Source: Giardia muris (taxonomy: Eukaryota; Fornicata; Diplomonadida; Hexamitidae). From it: a stretch of 64,000 bases of DNA. The stretch spans positions 124,001 through 188,000 of the forward strand of contig CM016928.1 of assembly GCA_006247105.1 (NCBI GenBank). The letters are read 5' to 3'. Below, in pieces: positions 34,936-43,725 of the stretch. The translations under genes and the position numbers were made by a program. The first letter of the stretch is position 1. The number at the start of each line of letters is the position of its first letter. A model generated the notes under the pieces. That model ran no database searches. It saw nothing but the letters and a program-made list of their open reading frames with translations, and was not told the DNA's origin.

Positions 34936-37368
34936 TCAAAACTCGCACTCAAGGCTGTCGGCCATCGGTTGAACGCGCCCACTGAGCCGGGTGAAGGAGC
35001 TTGAGGCTCCAGGGCGATCCCCATTGAGTGTTCCATCTGCGAGTGTACGTTCAATGCCACGAAGGTAGCCGACCTGTCGGGAGAGCGACTCGATGGTCGT
35101 CGCGCGTGCTTCTGCCTCACGTTGCAAGGTCCGTTGCTCCTCGAGGGCTGCTTCGTAGCGCCTTTCAAGGTCTTGGCATCGTTGGGTAAGGTTTGCTGTC
35201 TGTTCCTGTAAGACATCAGCACTTTCCGCCCGGAGTCGGACCTCCTCCAGTTGTAGGTTGGTCTGAGTGAGGGTGTCTTGTAATCTTGTGTTCTCAGCGC
35301 TTAGGACGGTATTCTCGGCACGTAATCTCTCAGTCTCGTCAGTCAAGCTCTGAATCCTACTCGCCCGTTCAGTACTTAGGCCTTTATAATAGTTCAGTTC
35401 CGCTACCGTCTGTTCATGATCATTGGCCGCCTGTTGTGCCTTCTCAAGCCGTTCAATCGTCTCCTGATGAGCTTCACGTGTGGCTTCAAGTTCAGCCTCA
35501 CGCTCAGCAAGTTCAAGAACGAGCGCGTCAGCACGTTCATCATTGACGTTCTGCATAGTTGGCTTGATCGTCATGTTCAAGGAGTCTGCATAGGCCTGGC
35601 ATGAAGCTGCCTGGTCAAGAAGGCGTTTCAATTGCGTGAGTTGACCACTTAGTGAGAAGATCTTATCATCTTTGAGTCGCAAAGCCTTTTCCAGTTCCTC
35701 AAACCGAGACTGATTAGTGTGTACAGGTTCAGCGGCCACGGACTCGTCAATACGTGCCCTAAGCTCACCAACGAGCTTGTTCAAGGCTTCATTCTTCGTG
35801 AGTTGAGCTTCGTTCTGTTTGAGAGATTCTTTCAGCAGGAGTTCAAGCTGACGCATCTGTGACTTCCTTTTCCCAAGGTCTGCCTCAAGGGATTGAATGT
35901 ACTCCAATTGGGAAAGCCCAAGCGTCCGTTCTGTGACATCTCGAGCGTCAGGAGCAGGGTTCTCAGTCGTTATCTTCGGAGGAATTGGGACGGCATTTAA
36001 GATACTCGCTACTTTCTCTTCACGTTCGAGATGTGCCACATGGGCACTATGTAGGACATCATCTGGGCAATCCTCCACCCGCACAGACTCTGCTAAGCCG
36101 TTTGAAGTGGCTAATCGCGAAACGTTCTCATTTGGTTTTTCCATTGCAGTCCGACTAGTATCCAATAGCCCACGAATGATCTTGTTAGAAGACTTGATCT
36201 GTTCGGTCACGTATTGAAGTGAGGCGTCTCTTAGGCCAGAAGATTCCACCTCCTGAGACGTTGTCATCCCTTGACTCCCTCGCATCATAATAGAGGATGG
36301 ACGTGCAGGGGATTGCTGCGTCCCACTCCCCCAAGTCTTTGGGACGGAAAGGGAATTGAGAAGAGAGATACATGGCTCAACCTCCTCTTGAGTAGTAATC
36401 TCGGAGAGACATAGAAGAGTAGCAAGACTTCCCAACGTCGGATGGAAGGAGTCTCGGAGAACCGAGAGAAGTCGATGTTCTCTCAATGGTAATCCCTCCT
36501 CCTTGCCTTGATTGATATCGGTAAAGATGCGACCAAGAAGAGATGTTAGAGAGGCGTCATATCCCTTATGAGTCGGGAAGACGGCGAGGTCAACGTACAG
36601 GATGCGCCCCGTCTGCCCTTTAATCTGGCAATCGATGATCCAGAGCTTATGATACCACGAGTTCGGGCTAGTAAGAGCAGCATGTCGACGAGATAAACGA
36701 ATCAAATCGAAGACGTCAGTGGCCGTCCCAACCGAGATCCCACACCCAGGAAATGCCACTGAAGGGTATGCGCGAGTATTGAACAAGGGTGCTACTGCTA
36801 TAGCCGTTTCGGCTGGTGTCAGTAGATTCAAACAACTCGTCTCAGATGGAGTGAATCCTAAGCATGAGATATCGACCACTCCCGCCTCATTTGCCATGAG
36901 GTAACTGACGGTATTATAAAGGAGACCAACAAGTGCTTCATCACGTGAACTACCCTCAATGGTATAGCTTTTTCCAGTACCACGTGGACCACAGATCAGA
37001 AGGGTAGGTACTCTATCCTCCAGAAGAGCTTCATCAATGAGAGGGCTAACCAGTGTACTGAATAGAAGCTGTTGTGTGAATCCAGTGCTTAGAATCTGGT
37101 CTGCACGAAAGGAGACTTCACGTTCTCCAAGGATTGAAACGGCTTGTCCATCGGAGCTTGTATGTAACGTCCGAGCCCGATCGAGCTCAGAACCAATGGC
37201 TGGACGAATGCGAAGCCAACATCGTCTTCGCATCCTGATTTTTACAGGCTGGTTGATGCTTGATGACTTCTTCTTTCCACTCCTAATACCTATAGGCATG
37301 AAGAGAAGATGTTCACTGACGAACGTGAGAAGGAACATATTCCCTAGATGAAAGAGCATAATAATCAT
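34936..37368 (-). CDS. Divergent kinesin-like motor with coiled-coil tail
   Basis: Up to 810 residues. A kinesin motor core of about 320 residues is recognisable: RIRPAIG for the first strand, P-loop GPRGTGKSYTIEG (usual GQTGTGKTYTMEG), LYVDLAVFP for the switch II VDLAGSE, and LREHRLLSVLRDS for the neck-proximal RxSKLTxLLxDS. A long coiled coil follows (about 490-780). Loss of the switch II Gly-Ser-Glu suggests altered or absent ATPase cycling. The start is uncertain. The longest frame (ATG 37368) overlaps the upstream gene's stop as ATGA and gives an odd hydrophobic leader. The ATG at 37233 follows gtaaaaatcagg, an initiator-like patch, and gives a conventional motor N-terminus; ATG 37299 is also possible. 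I list the outer limit but favour 37233. Confidence 0.75.
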   Translation of the reverse strand: MIIMLFHLGNMFLLTFVSEHLLFMPIGIRSGKKKSSSINQPVKIRMRRRCWLRIRPAIGSELDRARTLHTSSDGQAVSILGEREVSFRADQILSTGFTQQLLFSTLVSPLIDEALLEDRVPTLLICGPRGTGKSYTIEGSSRDEALVGLLYNTVSYLMANEAGVVDISCLGFTPSETSCLNLLTPAETAIAVAPLFNTRAYPSVAFPGCGISVGTATDVFDLIRLSRRHAALTSPNSWYHKLWIIDCQIKGQTGRILYVDLAVFPTHKGYDASLTSLLGRIFTDINQGKEEGLPLREHRLLSVLRDSFHPTLGSLATLLCLSEITTQEEVEPCISLLNSLSVPKTWGSGTQQSPARPSSIMMRGSQGMTTSQEVESSGLRDASLQYVTEQIKSSNKIIRGLLDTSRTAMEKPNENVSRLATSNGLAESVRVEDCPDDVLHSAHVAHLEREEKVASILNAVPIPPKITTENPAPDARDVTERTLGLSQLEYIQSLEADLGKRKSQMRQLELLLKESLKQNEAQLTKNEALNKLVGELRARIDESVAAEPVHTNQSRFEELEKALRLKDDKIFSLSGQLTQLKRLLDQAASCQAYADSLNMTIKPTMQNVNDERADALVLELAEREAELEATREAHQETIERLEKAQQAANDHEQTVAELNYYKGLSTERASRIQSLTDETERLRAENTVLSAENTRLQDTLTQTNLQLEEVRLRAESADVLQEQTANLTQRCQDLERRYEAALEEQRTLQREAEARATTIESLSRQVGYLRGIERTLADGTLNGDRPGASSSFTRLSGRVQPMADSLECEF

Positions 37369-37985
37369 GGGGCTCCCTCAACCAGAAACCTATGTAGAAG
37401 GTCATTGGCCTCTCTAGGGTCGTCAAGAGTTAACGCGTCGGTTAAAGCTTGTCGCAATTCCGTTAGAATCAAAGCGCGAGCTTGTAGGTACGCGTTCCTG
37501 AAGAGTTCAGCGTGTTGAGTATCAAGCTCAAGCTCTAACCGTTTTCGTCGTGCTCGTTCTTGTTCAAGCTCTGCACGAGTTTCTGAGACTTGTTTCAACA
37601 AGGTCTCGATCCTTGCTCGGTCTCTACCTTGGACCGCCTCGCTGGCCGCCAACGCAGACCTATTGAGTGCCGCATTGTATGGGAGCTCCGCCAGTAACTT
37701 GTTGAGCTTGATGAAGTTCTCCACTGGGGGGAGGTTATCCTTATTCGAGACTAGAGTCTGAGTCCCAATCTCACGTACTCTCGTTCCTTCAGCGATCAAC
37801 GTCGGTGTCAATAGCCCGATCGAGTAGCGGGATGTGGCACCACTCGAACGAGCTCTTGGTTTCATGACTCCAAACATTGGTGACCCACTACTATCTCCGG
37901 CTTGGATAGAGGTCATTGAAACATCTGAGAGGCGACGCTTGTACGCCTGGCGAACCAGGTCTACGTTCGCCTTCGTCGCCGACAT
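37365..37985 (-). CDS. Coiled-coil protein, 206 residues
   Basis: The first 75 residues are basic and Ser-rich with no fold evident. Residues about 115-165 form a charged heptad-rich coiled coil (RIETLLKQVSETRAELEQE and onward), and the rest is helical. No domain is recognised. A structural role near microtubules is a guess based only on composition and on its position just upstream, same strand, of the kinesin gene. The ATG at 37985 is preceded by an A-rich stretch (gaagagaaataacg). If the kinesin used its longest frame the two would overlap by 4 bp. Confidence 0.65.
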   Translation of the reverse strand: MSATKANVDLVRQAYKRRLSDVSMTSIQAGDSSGSPMFGVMKPRARSSGATSRYSIGLLTPTLIAEGTRVREIGTQTLVSNKDNLPPVENFIKLNKLLAELPYNAALNRSALAASEAVQGRDRARIETLLKQVSETRAELEQERARRKRLELELDTQHAELFRNAYLQARALILTELRQALTDALTLDDPREANDLLHRFLVEGAP

Positions 37986-38092
37986 CGTTATTTCTCTTCT
38001 ATTGAAGAATAATGCGAAGTCTTTCTCCGACGATGTACCTCTCTTCTTTAAGCCACAGGAAGAATAGATTTACACCTGGGATGACGAGGGAC

Positions 38093-38905
38093 TCAATCAA
38101 CCTCCTGCTGGGCCGCCTCCTCCCCGTTCTCCTGCGTTTGCTCCTGGCCCTCCTCCTGCTCCTGCGCATTATGAGACCCGCCCCTTCTAGTGCGTTGAGA
38201 CCGAGGCTCGGGCTGAGGTAAGTCGACAGGGTGATCGACTCCTTCTTGTTGTTGTCCTTGGCCTTGACCTTGGGGTAAGGCTTGCATCTGTTGCCTGCGC
38301 ATGTATTGGGAAACAAGCATCGAGATGATCATCATCATCGGGCTCATCATCTTTTGCCAAACCGAGGGCTTGTATGGCTGGGCCTGCTTATGGATTGTGA
38401 GCGTCTGAACGGTCCCTCTAACGATACGATGGATGGTGTAAGCATGGCTATTGACAATGGTGGCCATGAATGGCGCCCCAGTCTTGTCCTTTCCACGTGC
38501 GGAAACACTCCCCGTCTTCTCATCCGTAACAAAGGAAAGGTCGAGCCAATGCTTCCCATGAACGTCAATGCTCATCGACGTCGCGTTGATGACCTTGATG
38601 CTGATGTTCTGTGACTTAACGACGTCAACAGTTTCCTTCTCAGTTTCGTCCTCCCCCTTCGTGATGGTGGTACGTACCTCCTCCAAGACACCACTCGACA
38701 CATCCGGTGCACCATCCTCTCCGCGAGAGATCGTAAGACCCAGACGGAACCGATGGCCAGGCTCCTCGAAGTTCTGTGACGACTCGAGCGTATAGTTTCC
38801 AGCCAGAAGCTCCTTGACGTTGAAGTCGGCACGACGCTTCGCCCCAGCCTTTGGTCCCATGGGGAACCCGAGCACTAGACAGATGAGACCAAGTACAAAG
38901 AGCAT
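38093..38905 (-). CDS. ER-type single-pass membrane protein with Gln/Glu-rich tail
   Basis: A 270-residue protein with an N-terminal signal peptide (MLFVLGLICLVLG), a lumenal beta-rich domain (about 25-175) with NxS/T sequons, one Met-rich membrane helix (about 184-204, containing SPMMMIISMLV) and a 65-residue cytosolic tail dominated by Gln, Glu and Arg. This plan and the proline-containing start of the membrane helix recall subunits 7 or 10 of the ER membrane protein complex, but the similarity is architectural and I would not assign it firmly. The ATG is preceded by gaaataaggccaaa. The tail's low complexity comes from repeated cag/gag codons. Confidence 0.65.
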   Translation of the reverse strand: MLFVLGLICLVLGFPMGPKAGAKRRADFNVKELLAGNYTLESSQNFEEPGHRFRLGLTISRGEDGAPDVSSGVLEEVRTTITKGEDETEKETVDVVKSQNISIKVINATSMSIDVHGKHWLDLSFVTDEKTGSVSARGKDKTGAPFMATIVNSHAYTIHRIVRGTVQTLTIHKQAQPYKPSVWQKMMSPMMMIISMLVSQYMRRQQMQALPQGQGQGQQQEGVDHPVDLPQPEPRSQRTRRGGSHNAQEQEEGQEQTQENGEEAAQQEVD

Positions 38906-38976
38906 TTTGGCCTTATTTCAATCAACTCGCCATCACTCTAACAGTATCGCAATCGATCCGCCCATCACCACATGGA

Positions 38977-38983
38977 ATTCACT
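38977..38983 (-). terminator. Poly(A) signal AGTGAAT overlapping the stop codon
   Basis: An exact AGTRAAY match on the minus strand, formed by the last codon CAG, the stop TGA and the next bases AT of the uridine phosphorylase gene. Confidence 0.65.
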
Positions 38984-39911
38984 GGAACTCGTTCTTCATC
39001 GTCTCCCAATCCCCTCCAATCCCAGGGGCACGCCAGACGCAACCATCATAGTCGCGGACCTCGTCAGGGATCGGGAAGGCAACGAGGGTATCGAGAACTG
39101 CCGACCCAAGACGCGTCTCGATCTCGTGCTTCTTCTCGTTCGTCAGGAAGTCATTACTGCGGCGTTGGGCGAGGGCGATATGGCAAGCAGAAGCATAAAC
39201 CCGACCGCAAACCTTCTCGTCGACACAGCGGGCGAGGTCGCAGAAGTGAGAGCTCTCCATCTCCATGAGACTGAAGCCCGGAACGACCTTGACATAGTGA
39301 TCAACCAAGTCCTTGTTCTCATCGCGGAAGTTCGGGTCCTGGCGTCCCTGAGATGAATAGAACGAGCAGCATGATAACCCAGTCCCAGAAAACACCTTGT
39401 ATCCAAGCTTCCCAACTTCCTGACGAAGTGCCTGGGTCAACTCCTTTGATGGAAGAATAGGCTTCGAGATGAGATAACGCTGGTCAATTGAGAGGGAGGC
39501 TCCGGAGGGGCCGAAACCATCGGGATTGCGAAGGACCGTGCGATACTCGTCTGGGATGATGAGATCTCCAACCCTAGCGTCATCCAAAGGAGTCCCACAC
39601 GTACCGATACGAACAATGGCATATGGACCACGGATGCAATGACGAAGCTCACGCATCGTGAAGTCCGCGTTCGGGATCCCCATGAGGCTGGAGATGATCG
39701 TCAAGGGGACTCCCTTCCACAGGCCCGTGATAGTCACGAAGAGTCGAGGCGCACGACGAACAAACTTGATATCGAAGCCAGGGGTGCGAGCGATCTGGAT
39801 CGCTCTTCCAACGTCGCCGACCGTCAGGACGCGGTTCGCTGCCTCACCAGGCTTAATGTACAGGTGATAGACGCGGCCGTCACTATCCGTGGGGAAGTTG
39901 GCGTTCTGCAT
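38979..39911 (-). CDS. Uridine phosphorylase-family nucleoside phosphorylase
   Basis: A 310-residue enzyme of the NP-1 nucleoside phosphorylase superfamily that splits a nucleoside with phosphate to base and ribose-1-phosphate. The N-terminal GDVGRA supplies the phosphate-binding segment. GLWKGVPLTIISSLMG and the nearby RIGTCG are family signatures, and MEMESSHF gives the Met-Glu ribose contacts typical of uridine phosphorylase. Giardia depends on salvage because it lacks de novo purine and pyrimidine synthesis, so this is a likely core salvage enzyme in the cytosol. Uridine rather than purine preference is inferred from overall likeness. The start is ATG 39911 after aaagaagaaatt; a TTG eight codons upstream extends the frame but is not credible. 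Confidence 0.88.
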   Translation of the reverse strand: MQNANFPTDSDGRVYHLYIKPGEAANRVLTVGDVGRAIQIARTPGFDIKFVRRAPRLFVTITGLWKGVPLTIISSLMGIPNADFTMRELRHCIRGPYAIVRIGTCGTPLDDARVGDLIIPDEYRTVLRNPDGFGPSGASLSIDQRYLISKPILPSKELTQALRQEVGKLGYKVFSGTGLSCCSFYSSQGRQDPNFRDENKDLVDHYVKVVPGFSLMEMESSHFCDLARCVDEKVCGRVYASACHIALAQRRSNDFLTNEKKHEIETRLGSAVLDTLVAFPIPDEVRDYDGCVWRAPGIGGDWETMKNEFQ

Positions 39912-39924
39912 AATTTCTTCTTTG

Positions 39925-39964
39925 GGGTTGACCAACCTTGACGCGGGTTGACCAGGCTTGACCG
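39925..39964. repeat. Two tandem 20-bp imperfect repeats
   Basis: Two adjacent 20-bp units both begin gggttgacca and share cttgac; they match at 16 of 20 positions. They occupy more than half of the 69-bp spacer between the GTPase stop and the uridine phosphorylase start. A promoter role for the phosphorylase gene is possible but unproven. Confidence 0.55.
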
Positions 39965-39980
39965 CAGGGGTCTATGTAGC

Positions 39981-40574
39981 TCAGCTGAGAGCGTATTCGA
40001 AGATCGGCTGACCCTCGGCACTGATGCACTCGATCCCGGGTTCAAGGCCGAAGACGACGCAGACTATGAGCTTGAAGAGGCGGTTGATATTGATCCCCTT
40101 CTCGGCTGAGGTGAAAACGAGGGGGCAGTTCCTCATGGCCTTGGCGTACTTCCTAGCATGGGCGATCAGTTCTTGTCGCTTAGCTTGGGGTTGTTCTACA
40201 AACTTGTCATACTTTGTCCCTATAAGGATGGGAACCGCCGTCCCATTCAGGGCACGGGCCTGCTTATACCAATCCTTGACGGAAGCAAGACTGGACTTGG
40301 AACTAAGATCGAAGATATAGAGGAGGACGAGTGCACCATCACAGACCAGGGGTAACATGTTCCGGAACTCGGACTCGCCACCCAGGTCCCAGATCGATAG
40401 GAGGACGGGGTTTCCTTGTAGAGTTATGTGCTTCTCCATGAAATTCACCCCGAGAGACTGAATATAATTGTGATTAAACTCGCCCTCGACGTAGCGGACC
40501 ATCAGGGACGTCTTCCCCACCTCCGCGTTTCCAAGGAGGGCGACCTTGACAATGATCTGGTCCGGCCCGGACAT
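39981..40574 (-). CDS. Spg1/Tem1-family small GTPase
   Basis: A 197-residue Ras-like GTPase. G1 is GNAEVGKTS (15-23). The Spg1/Tem1 hallmarks follow: LGVNFMEK (41-48), SIWDLGG (60-66), EFRNMLPLVC, and the unusual G4 GTKYD (119-123) in place of NKxD, then TSA (155-157) as G5. Spg1/Tem1 switches on the septation initiation / mitotic exit cascade that drives cytokinesis through an NDR kinase and Mob1. There is no C-terminal cysteine, as in Spg1, which is held at spindle poles by partners and not by a lipid. The residue matching Ras Gln61 is Glu67 here, which may slow GTP hydrolysis. The start is ATG 40574, directly after aaaaaaat; the frame extends upstream only through another gene's coding region. 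Confidence 0.9.
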   Translation of the reverse strand: MSGPDQIIVKVALLGNAEVGKTSLMVRYVEGEFNHNYIQSLGVNFMEKHITLQGNPVLLSIWDLGGESEFRNMLPLVCDGALVLLYIFDLSSKSSLASVKDWYKQARALNGTAVPILIGTKYDKFVEQPQAKRQELIAHARKYAKAMRNCPLVFTSAEKGININRLFKLIVCVVFGLEPGIECISAEGQPIFEYALS

Positions 40575-40581
40575 ATTTTTT
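40575..40581 (-). promoter_or_regulatory. 7-bp A-tract initiator of the Spg1-like gene
   Basis: Read on the minus strand, the upstream gene's stop TGA is followed immediately by aaaaaat and then the GTPase ATG. The whole spacer is an A-tract of the kind that marks Giardia transcription starts. Confidence 0.55.
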
Positions 40582-42414
40582 TCACTTCTGCCCGAACTGC
40601 AAGATGAGATGCTCGACGCGCGCCTCGGGGGTTTGCAGGGTCTGGACGACCGGCCCACTCGAATACGCAAAGTTCGAGCAGACGAAGATTGCGACGATGA
40701 ACTCTTCAACTGTTAATCCTGGTAGCAAGGAGTTGCGGTCTATGCGAGAGTAGTTGCGCATCACAACCTCGAAGGCGAATTTAGGGGGCAGCACATGTCC
40801 AAGTTGCGCCTGTTTCAGTATCTTATGTAGGTTCCGATAGTCCAATAGGGCGCCATTTGGACAATGGGTTTGGAAACAACGCTTGATTAACCCTACATGC
40901 CTCGTCATGACCTTGATGCATTCCGGATACTTCCTGACGTCAGGGGTGAAGAGAGGCTTATTTTCGGCCAGACCGAAGCCCAATTGAGCCTCCGAGAACT
41001 CCCGATCAACTAGTGCCGCGAAGAGATAAAGGACGCGCCACAGGTATGCGACAAGATGGAAGTCCTCGAGCTCAAGGATGTTATCGGGGATACAAAAGGG
41101 GTCATAGGGGTTCTCAATATCCTCGACGTTGCAACGCGCACTCTTATATAGAATCAGCTGGTCAGAACCACGAGGATCTTCTCCCTCTCCCATACGTCCA
41201 GTCCCAAAGCCACTTGTTGATGTCGAAAGGGTCAAGGCTAGTCCACTAACCGAGATCGTCATCGAAGGCTTCCGTTGGAGGCTATCTGAGACAAGGCGTC
41301 GGCGTTGTTCACGCGCCTCGTTGGAGCGCTTTGTCTCTGCCGCCTCATGGATGTCGTACGTCCCTGGAGCCGCGACGGTCTCTTGTGCCTGGTCGATACG
41401 GCTGGGGATCTTGAAGGCCGTAGTGTACAGCTGGTCGCAAAGGTAATAGAGAAGATACACGAAGCCGATGTAGCAGATGCGATTGATACTCATTGTGGTG
41501 GGGAGCTGAGGAGCGTTTGCTGCAATGTCTTGTGCCTTGTAAAGGCCGAAAAGACGGCTTTCCGGGGCATAACATGGATAGCCGAGTAAAAGCCGTGTCT
41601 GTGTTGCAATTGCCTTTCGGAAGAGTGTAGGTAGGTCCGTGGGGCGAAGATAACGAGGGAAAAGGCGTAAGCTCGCGAATAGCTTCTCGACATCCGTCAA
41701 GAGAAGAGTCACCCCCATTGCCTCTCGAGGAATAAGGCGTTCCAGCATCCCAACCGTCTCAATGAAGGTGTCCCCACCAAGGTTTTGAGGCATTATCGGT
41801 TTGAAACCCGTCTGAGTCCCATACCTCGTGACAATGTCCGCCAAAACGCTCGCCTGACGCACAGTCCTAAGCGCCTCGATGAAGTTGACCTTGCGAAGAT
41901 GGCTCTGACGTCCCGATGCGGTCTTATTCGCCATCCTTCCAGACTTCCCACTTAACGATAATGATTGGGCGAGTGCGGTGTCCCGTTCCATTGCTTCTGT
42001 TAAGTAGTACACCTTATTTCCCTCGAAGTTGACATTGACGTTGTGGAGCAGCTCCAGAGGCGACGGGGGGAGTAAGATGCTTCGTGGGGCCATCGTTCCT
42101 GCTAGATCTATGGCCTTCTTGCTAAGAGGACCAACCTCCTCAAACTCCTTGACAAAGTTCCCGAGGTCCGAAAGGACGGCCCCGGGTGCCGTCAGTGAAC
42201 CGAAGCGTGCGATGAGTCGCCCAAGGCCTTCGGGGGACTCGAGTTCGGATGCCGGTAGACTTTCGCAAAGGGCGCGAAGAAGATTCCCATATGCCTCGTC
42301 TTGCCTATCCGAAGGCTCCCCACCGCCCCCCTCCTCGATGGCCGGCTCATCCGAGGCATAATGCACGCGGGACCCCTTCGACTCGGCCCGATTCCGATCG
42401 ATGCTAGACGACAT
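40582..42414 (-). CDS. Hypothetical protein, 610 residues
   Basis: No family recognised. The protein begins with an acidic, Gly-rich disordered segment (about 1-45), then mainly helical regions (about 45-330) including a hydrophobic stretch CYIGFVYLLYYLCDQLY that could be a buried helix or a membrane segment. A Ser/Arg-rich linker (about 345-420) follows, then a helical C-terminal third. The C-terminal segment LPGLTVEEFIVAIFVC resembles the exit helix of an EF-hand-like unit, but the calcium loop is not evident. The stop codon is 7 bp from the next start. The ATG at 42414 is the natural start, with A/T-rich patches about 40-60 bases upstream. Confidence 0.6.
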   Translation of the reverse strand: MSSSIDRNRAESKGSRVHYASDEPAIEEGGGGEPSDRQDEAYGNLLRALCESLPASELESPEGLGRLIARFGSLTAPGAVLSDLGNFVKEFEEVGPLSKKAIDLAGTMAPRSILLPPSPLELLHNVNVNFEGNKVYYLTEAMERDTALAQSLSLSGKSGRMANKTASGRQSHLRKVNFIEALRTVRQASVLADIVTRYGTQTGFKPIMPQNLGGDTFIETVGMLERLIPREAMGVTLLLTDVEKLFASLRLFPRYLRPTDLPTLFRKAIATQTRLLLGYPCYAPESRLFGLYKAQDIAANAPQLPTTMSINRICYIGFVYLLYYLCDQLYTTAFKIPSRIDQAQETVAAPGTYDIHEAAETKRSNEAREQRRRLVSDSLQRKPSMTISVSGLALTLSTSTSGFGTGRMGEGEDPRGSDQLILYKSARCNVEDIENPYDPFCIPDNILELEDFHLVAYLWRVLYLFAALVDREFSEAQLGFGLAENKPLFTPDVRKYPECIKVMTRHVGLIKRCFQTHCPNGALLDYRNLHKILKQAQLGHVLPPKFAFEVVMRNYSRIDRNSLLPGLTVEEFIVAIFVCSNFAYSSGPVVQTLQTPEARVEHLILQFGQK

Positions 42415-42492
42415 CGCTACTCTCCCAAACTCCGAAAGCCCCCCAAAACATTACCTCAAAACAACGTATTTGCTCAGCAGGCCGTTTGACCT

Positions 42493-43698
42493 CTAACTTT
42501 GCCGTTTCTGGTCTCGAAGGAACCGACGATGGGCAGCATCGATCTCGGCTTGCGTGTGGCCCCAGAAGCGACGCCAGCACGAGCCGCGAAACCCGGAGAT
42601 TCGGCCTATCCAGCCGTAATCGTCAAGCCAGTCCTGCGTACAAACGTCCAGGTCCTTGTACCCGAAGAGAAACAGCATGTCGTCGTTCGTGTAGTGGGTA
42701 TAGACGCCATGGAGAGCGTCGGCCATATACATTCCGACACGATCGGCAAAATCCTGAGCCGTCTCGTCAGGAAGTTGAGCCAAGGGCTTATGAAAAGTCA
42801 CCGTGATGAGGGTGATCGGGTTCGCAAGGATCTTGAAGGTGTTGACAATGATGTTATCGGTCAGCCAACCAATAGGGAAGACGCTTCTGTATTCTAAGGT
42901 GACGGGCTGTACTGGGACCTGGAGTCTGAAGGCACCCGTCCGGAACCTAGCCAGGATCTTTCCATTAGTGATCGTCCCCTCTGGGAAGATGACGAGCTGA
43001 TGCCAGCCTTGTTCGCGATGATGTGCACGCTCCCACATCGATTGGGAGACACTACCGATCCCATAACGCTTGCGCATCGCAAGGATCTTCTGGTAATTGG
43101 CCACCTTCGCGATCGTCAATGGATTGTTGTGTTGCTGAACAAGATCGTCAAGCTTCACGGCCGCAATCTCCGCCTCAGATGCACTTGGAGAGGTCACGTG
43201 TCCGAGCGCCTCCCGTACCTCCCGACTAGCTGGACGCTTAACCAAAATGACACGCGCGGCTAGAAAGATCTGACGTGCAAACCAATTGGAGATCACTCCT
43301 TCCTTTCCGATCGGATGGCCGAAGCACAAGAAAGAGAAGACGATCCCATCAATGTTCGAGCAATGATTCGAGACAACCACAGGAGCATCAGGATGATGAC
43401 GAAGGTCTCTGTTCTTCACTGTGTACACGCACCCGAGTATCACACTGATATACAGCCCGAATGCTCGAAAGAGCGCTTGGCATGCGGCATCCCGACGTGG
43501 TGGGAGGGGTCGTGTCAAGTCTGTCCCAAGATTGACGAAGAAGAATGCCACCGAGAACACTGGGACGGCGATGAGCAGAAGGATAATACGCAGGGGCACG
43601 AGGAGCGGGCTAAGTACAAGTGTCGGGATGAAGAACAACCGCGAGAGTAGCCCATGCAAGGGAGTCGGGCGCTGATATAGGAACGGGCAAGGCGGCAT
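42493..43698 (-). CDS. Lysophospholipid acyltransferase (PlsC/LPCAT type)
   Basis: A 401-residue membrane-bound acyltransferase that moves an acyl chain from acyl-CoA to a lysophospholipid or glycerol phosphate. Hydrophobic segments lie at about 21-57 and 77-92. Motif I is NHCSNID (111-117, the catalytic H-x4-D), motif III FPEGT (about 239-243), and motif IV VPVQPV. Arrangement and length are closest to LPCAT/LPEAT-type enzymes of membrane remodelling in the ER. This fits an organism that takes up host lipids and remodels them. No EF-hand or ER retrieval signal is seen at the C-terminus. The ATG follows gacgttaaaa, a good A-rich initiator in the 27-bp spacer. Confidence 0.9.
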   Translation of the reverse strand: MPPCPFLYQRPTPLHGLLSRLFFIPTLVLSPLLVPLRIILLLIAVPVFSVAFFFVNLGTDLTRPLPPRRDAACQALFRAFGLYISVILGCVYTVKNRDLRHHPDAPVVVSNHCSNIDGIVFSFLCFGHPIGKEGVISNWFARQIFLAARVILVKRPASREVREALGHVTSPSASEAEIAAVKLDDLVQQHNNPLTIAKVANYQKILAMRKRYGIGSVSQSMWERAHHREQGWHQLVIFPEGTITNGKILARFRTGAFRLQVPVQPVTLEYRSVFPIGWLTDNIIVNTFKILANPITLITVTFHKPLAQLPDETAQDFADRVGMYMADALHGVYTHYTNDDMLFLFGYKDLDVCTQDWLDDYGWIGRISGFRGSCWRRFWGHTQAEIDAAHRRFLRDQKRQS

Positions 43699-43725
43699 TT
43701 TTAACGTCTAATTTGTACATCTTTG

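Noticed and set aside
38095..38290. Low-complexity tract considered as a microsatellite
   Set aside because: It is the in-frame Gln/Glu/Arg-rich tail of the ER-type membrane protein, with mixed codons and no strict repeat unit.
39972..40045. tRNA-like stretch (gtagctcagctgagagc ... gggttcaa)
   Set aside because: A D-arm-like and a T-loop-like piece occur, but no acceptor stem pairs and the stretch is coding sequence of the Spg1-like GTPase.
40575..40709. 45-codon N-terminal extension of the Spg1-like GTPase
   Set aside because: It overlaps the 3' end of the upstream gene in another frame, is Ser/Arg low complexity, and ATG 40574 follows a perfect A-tract.
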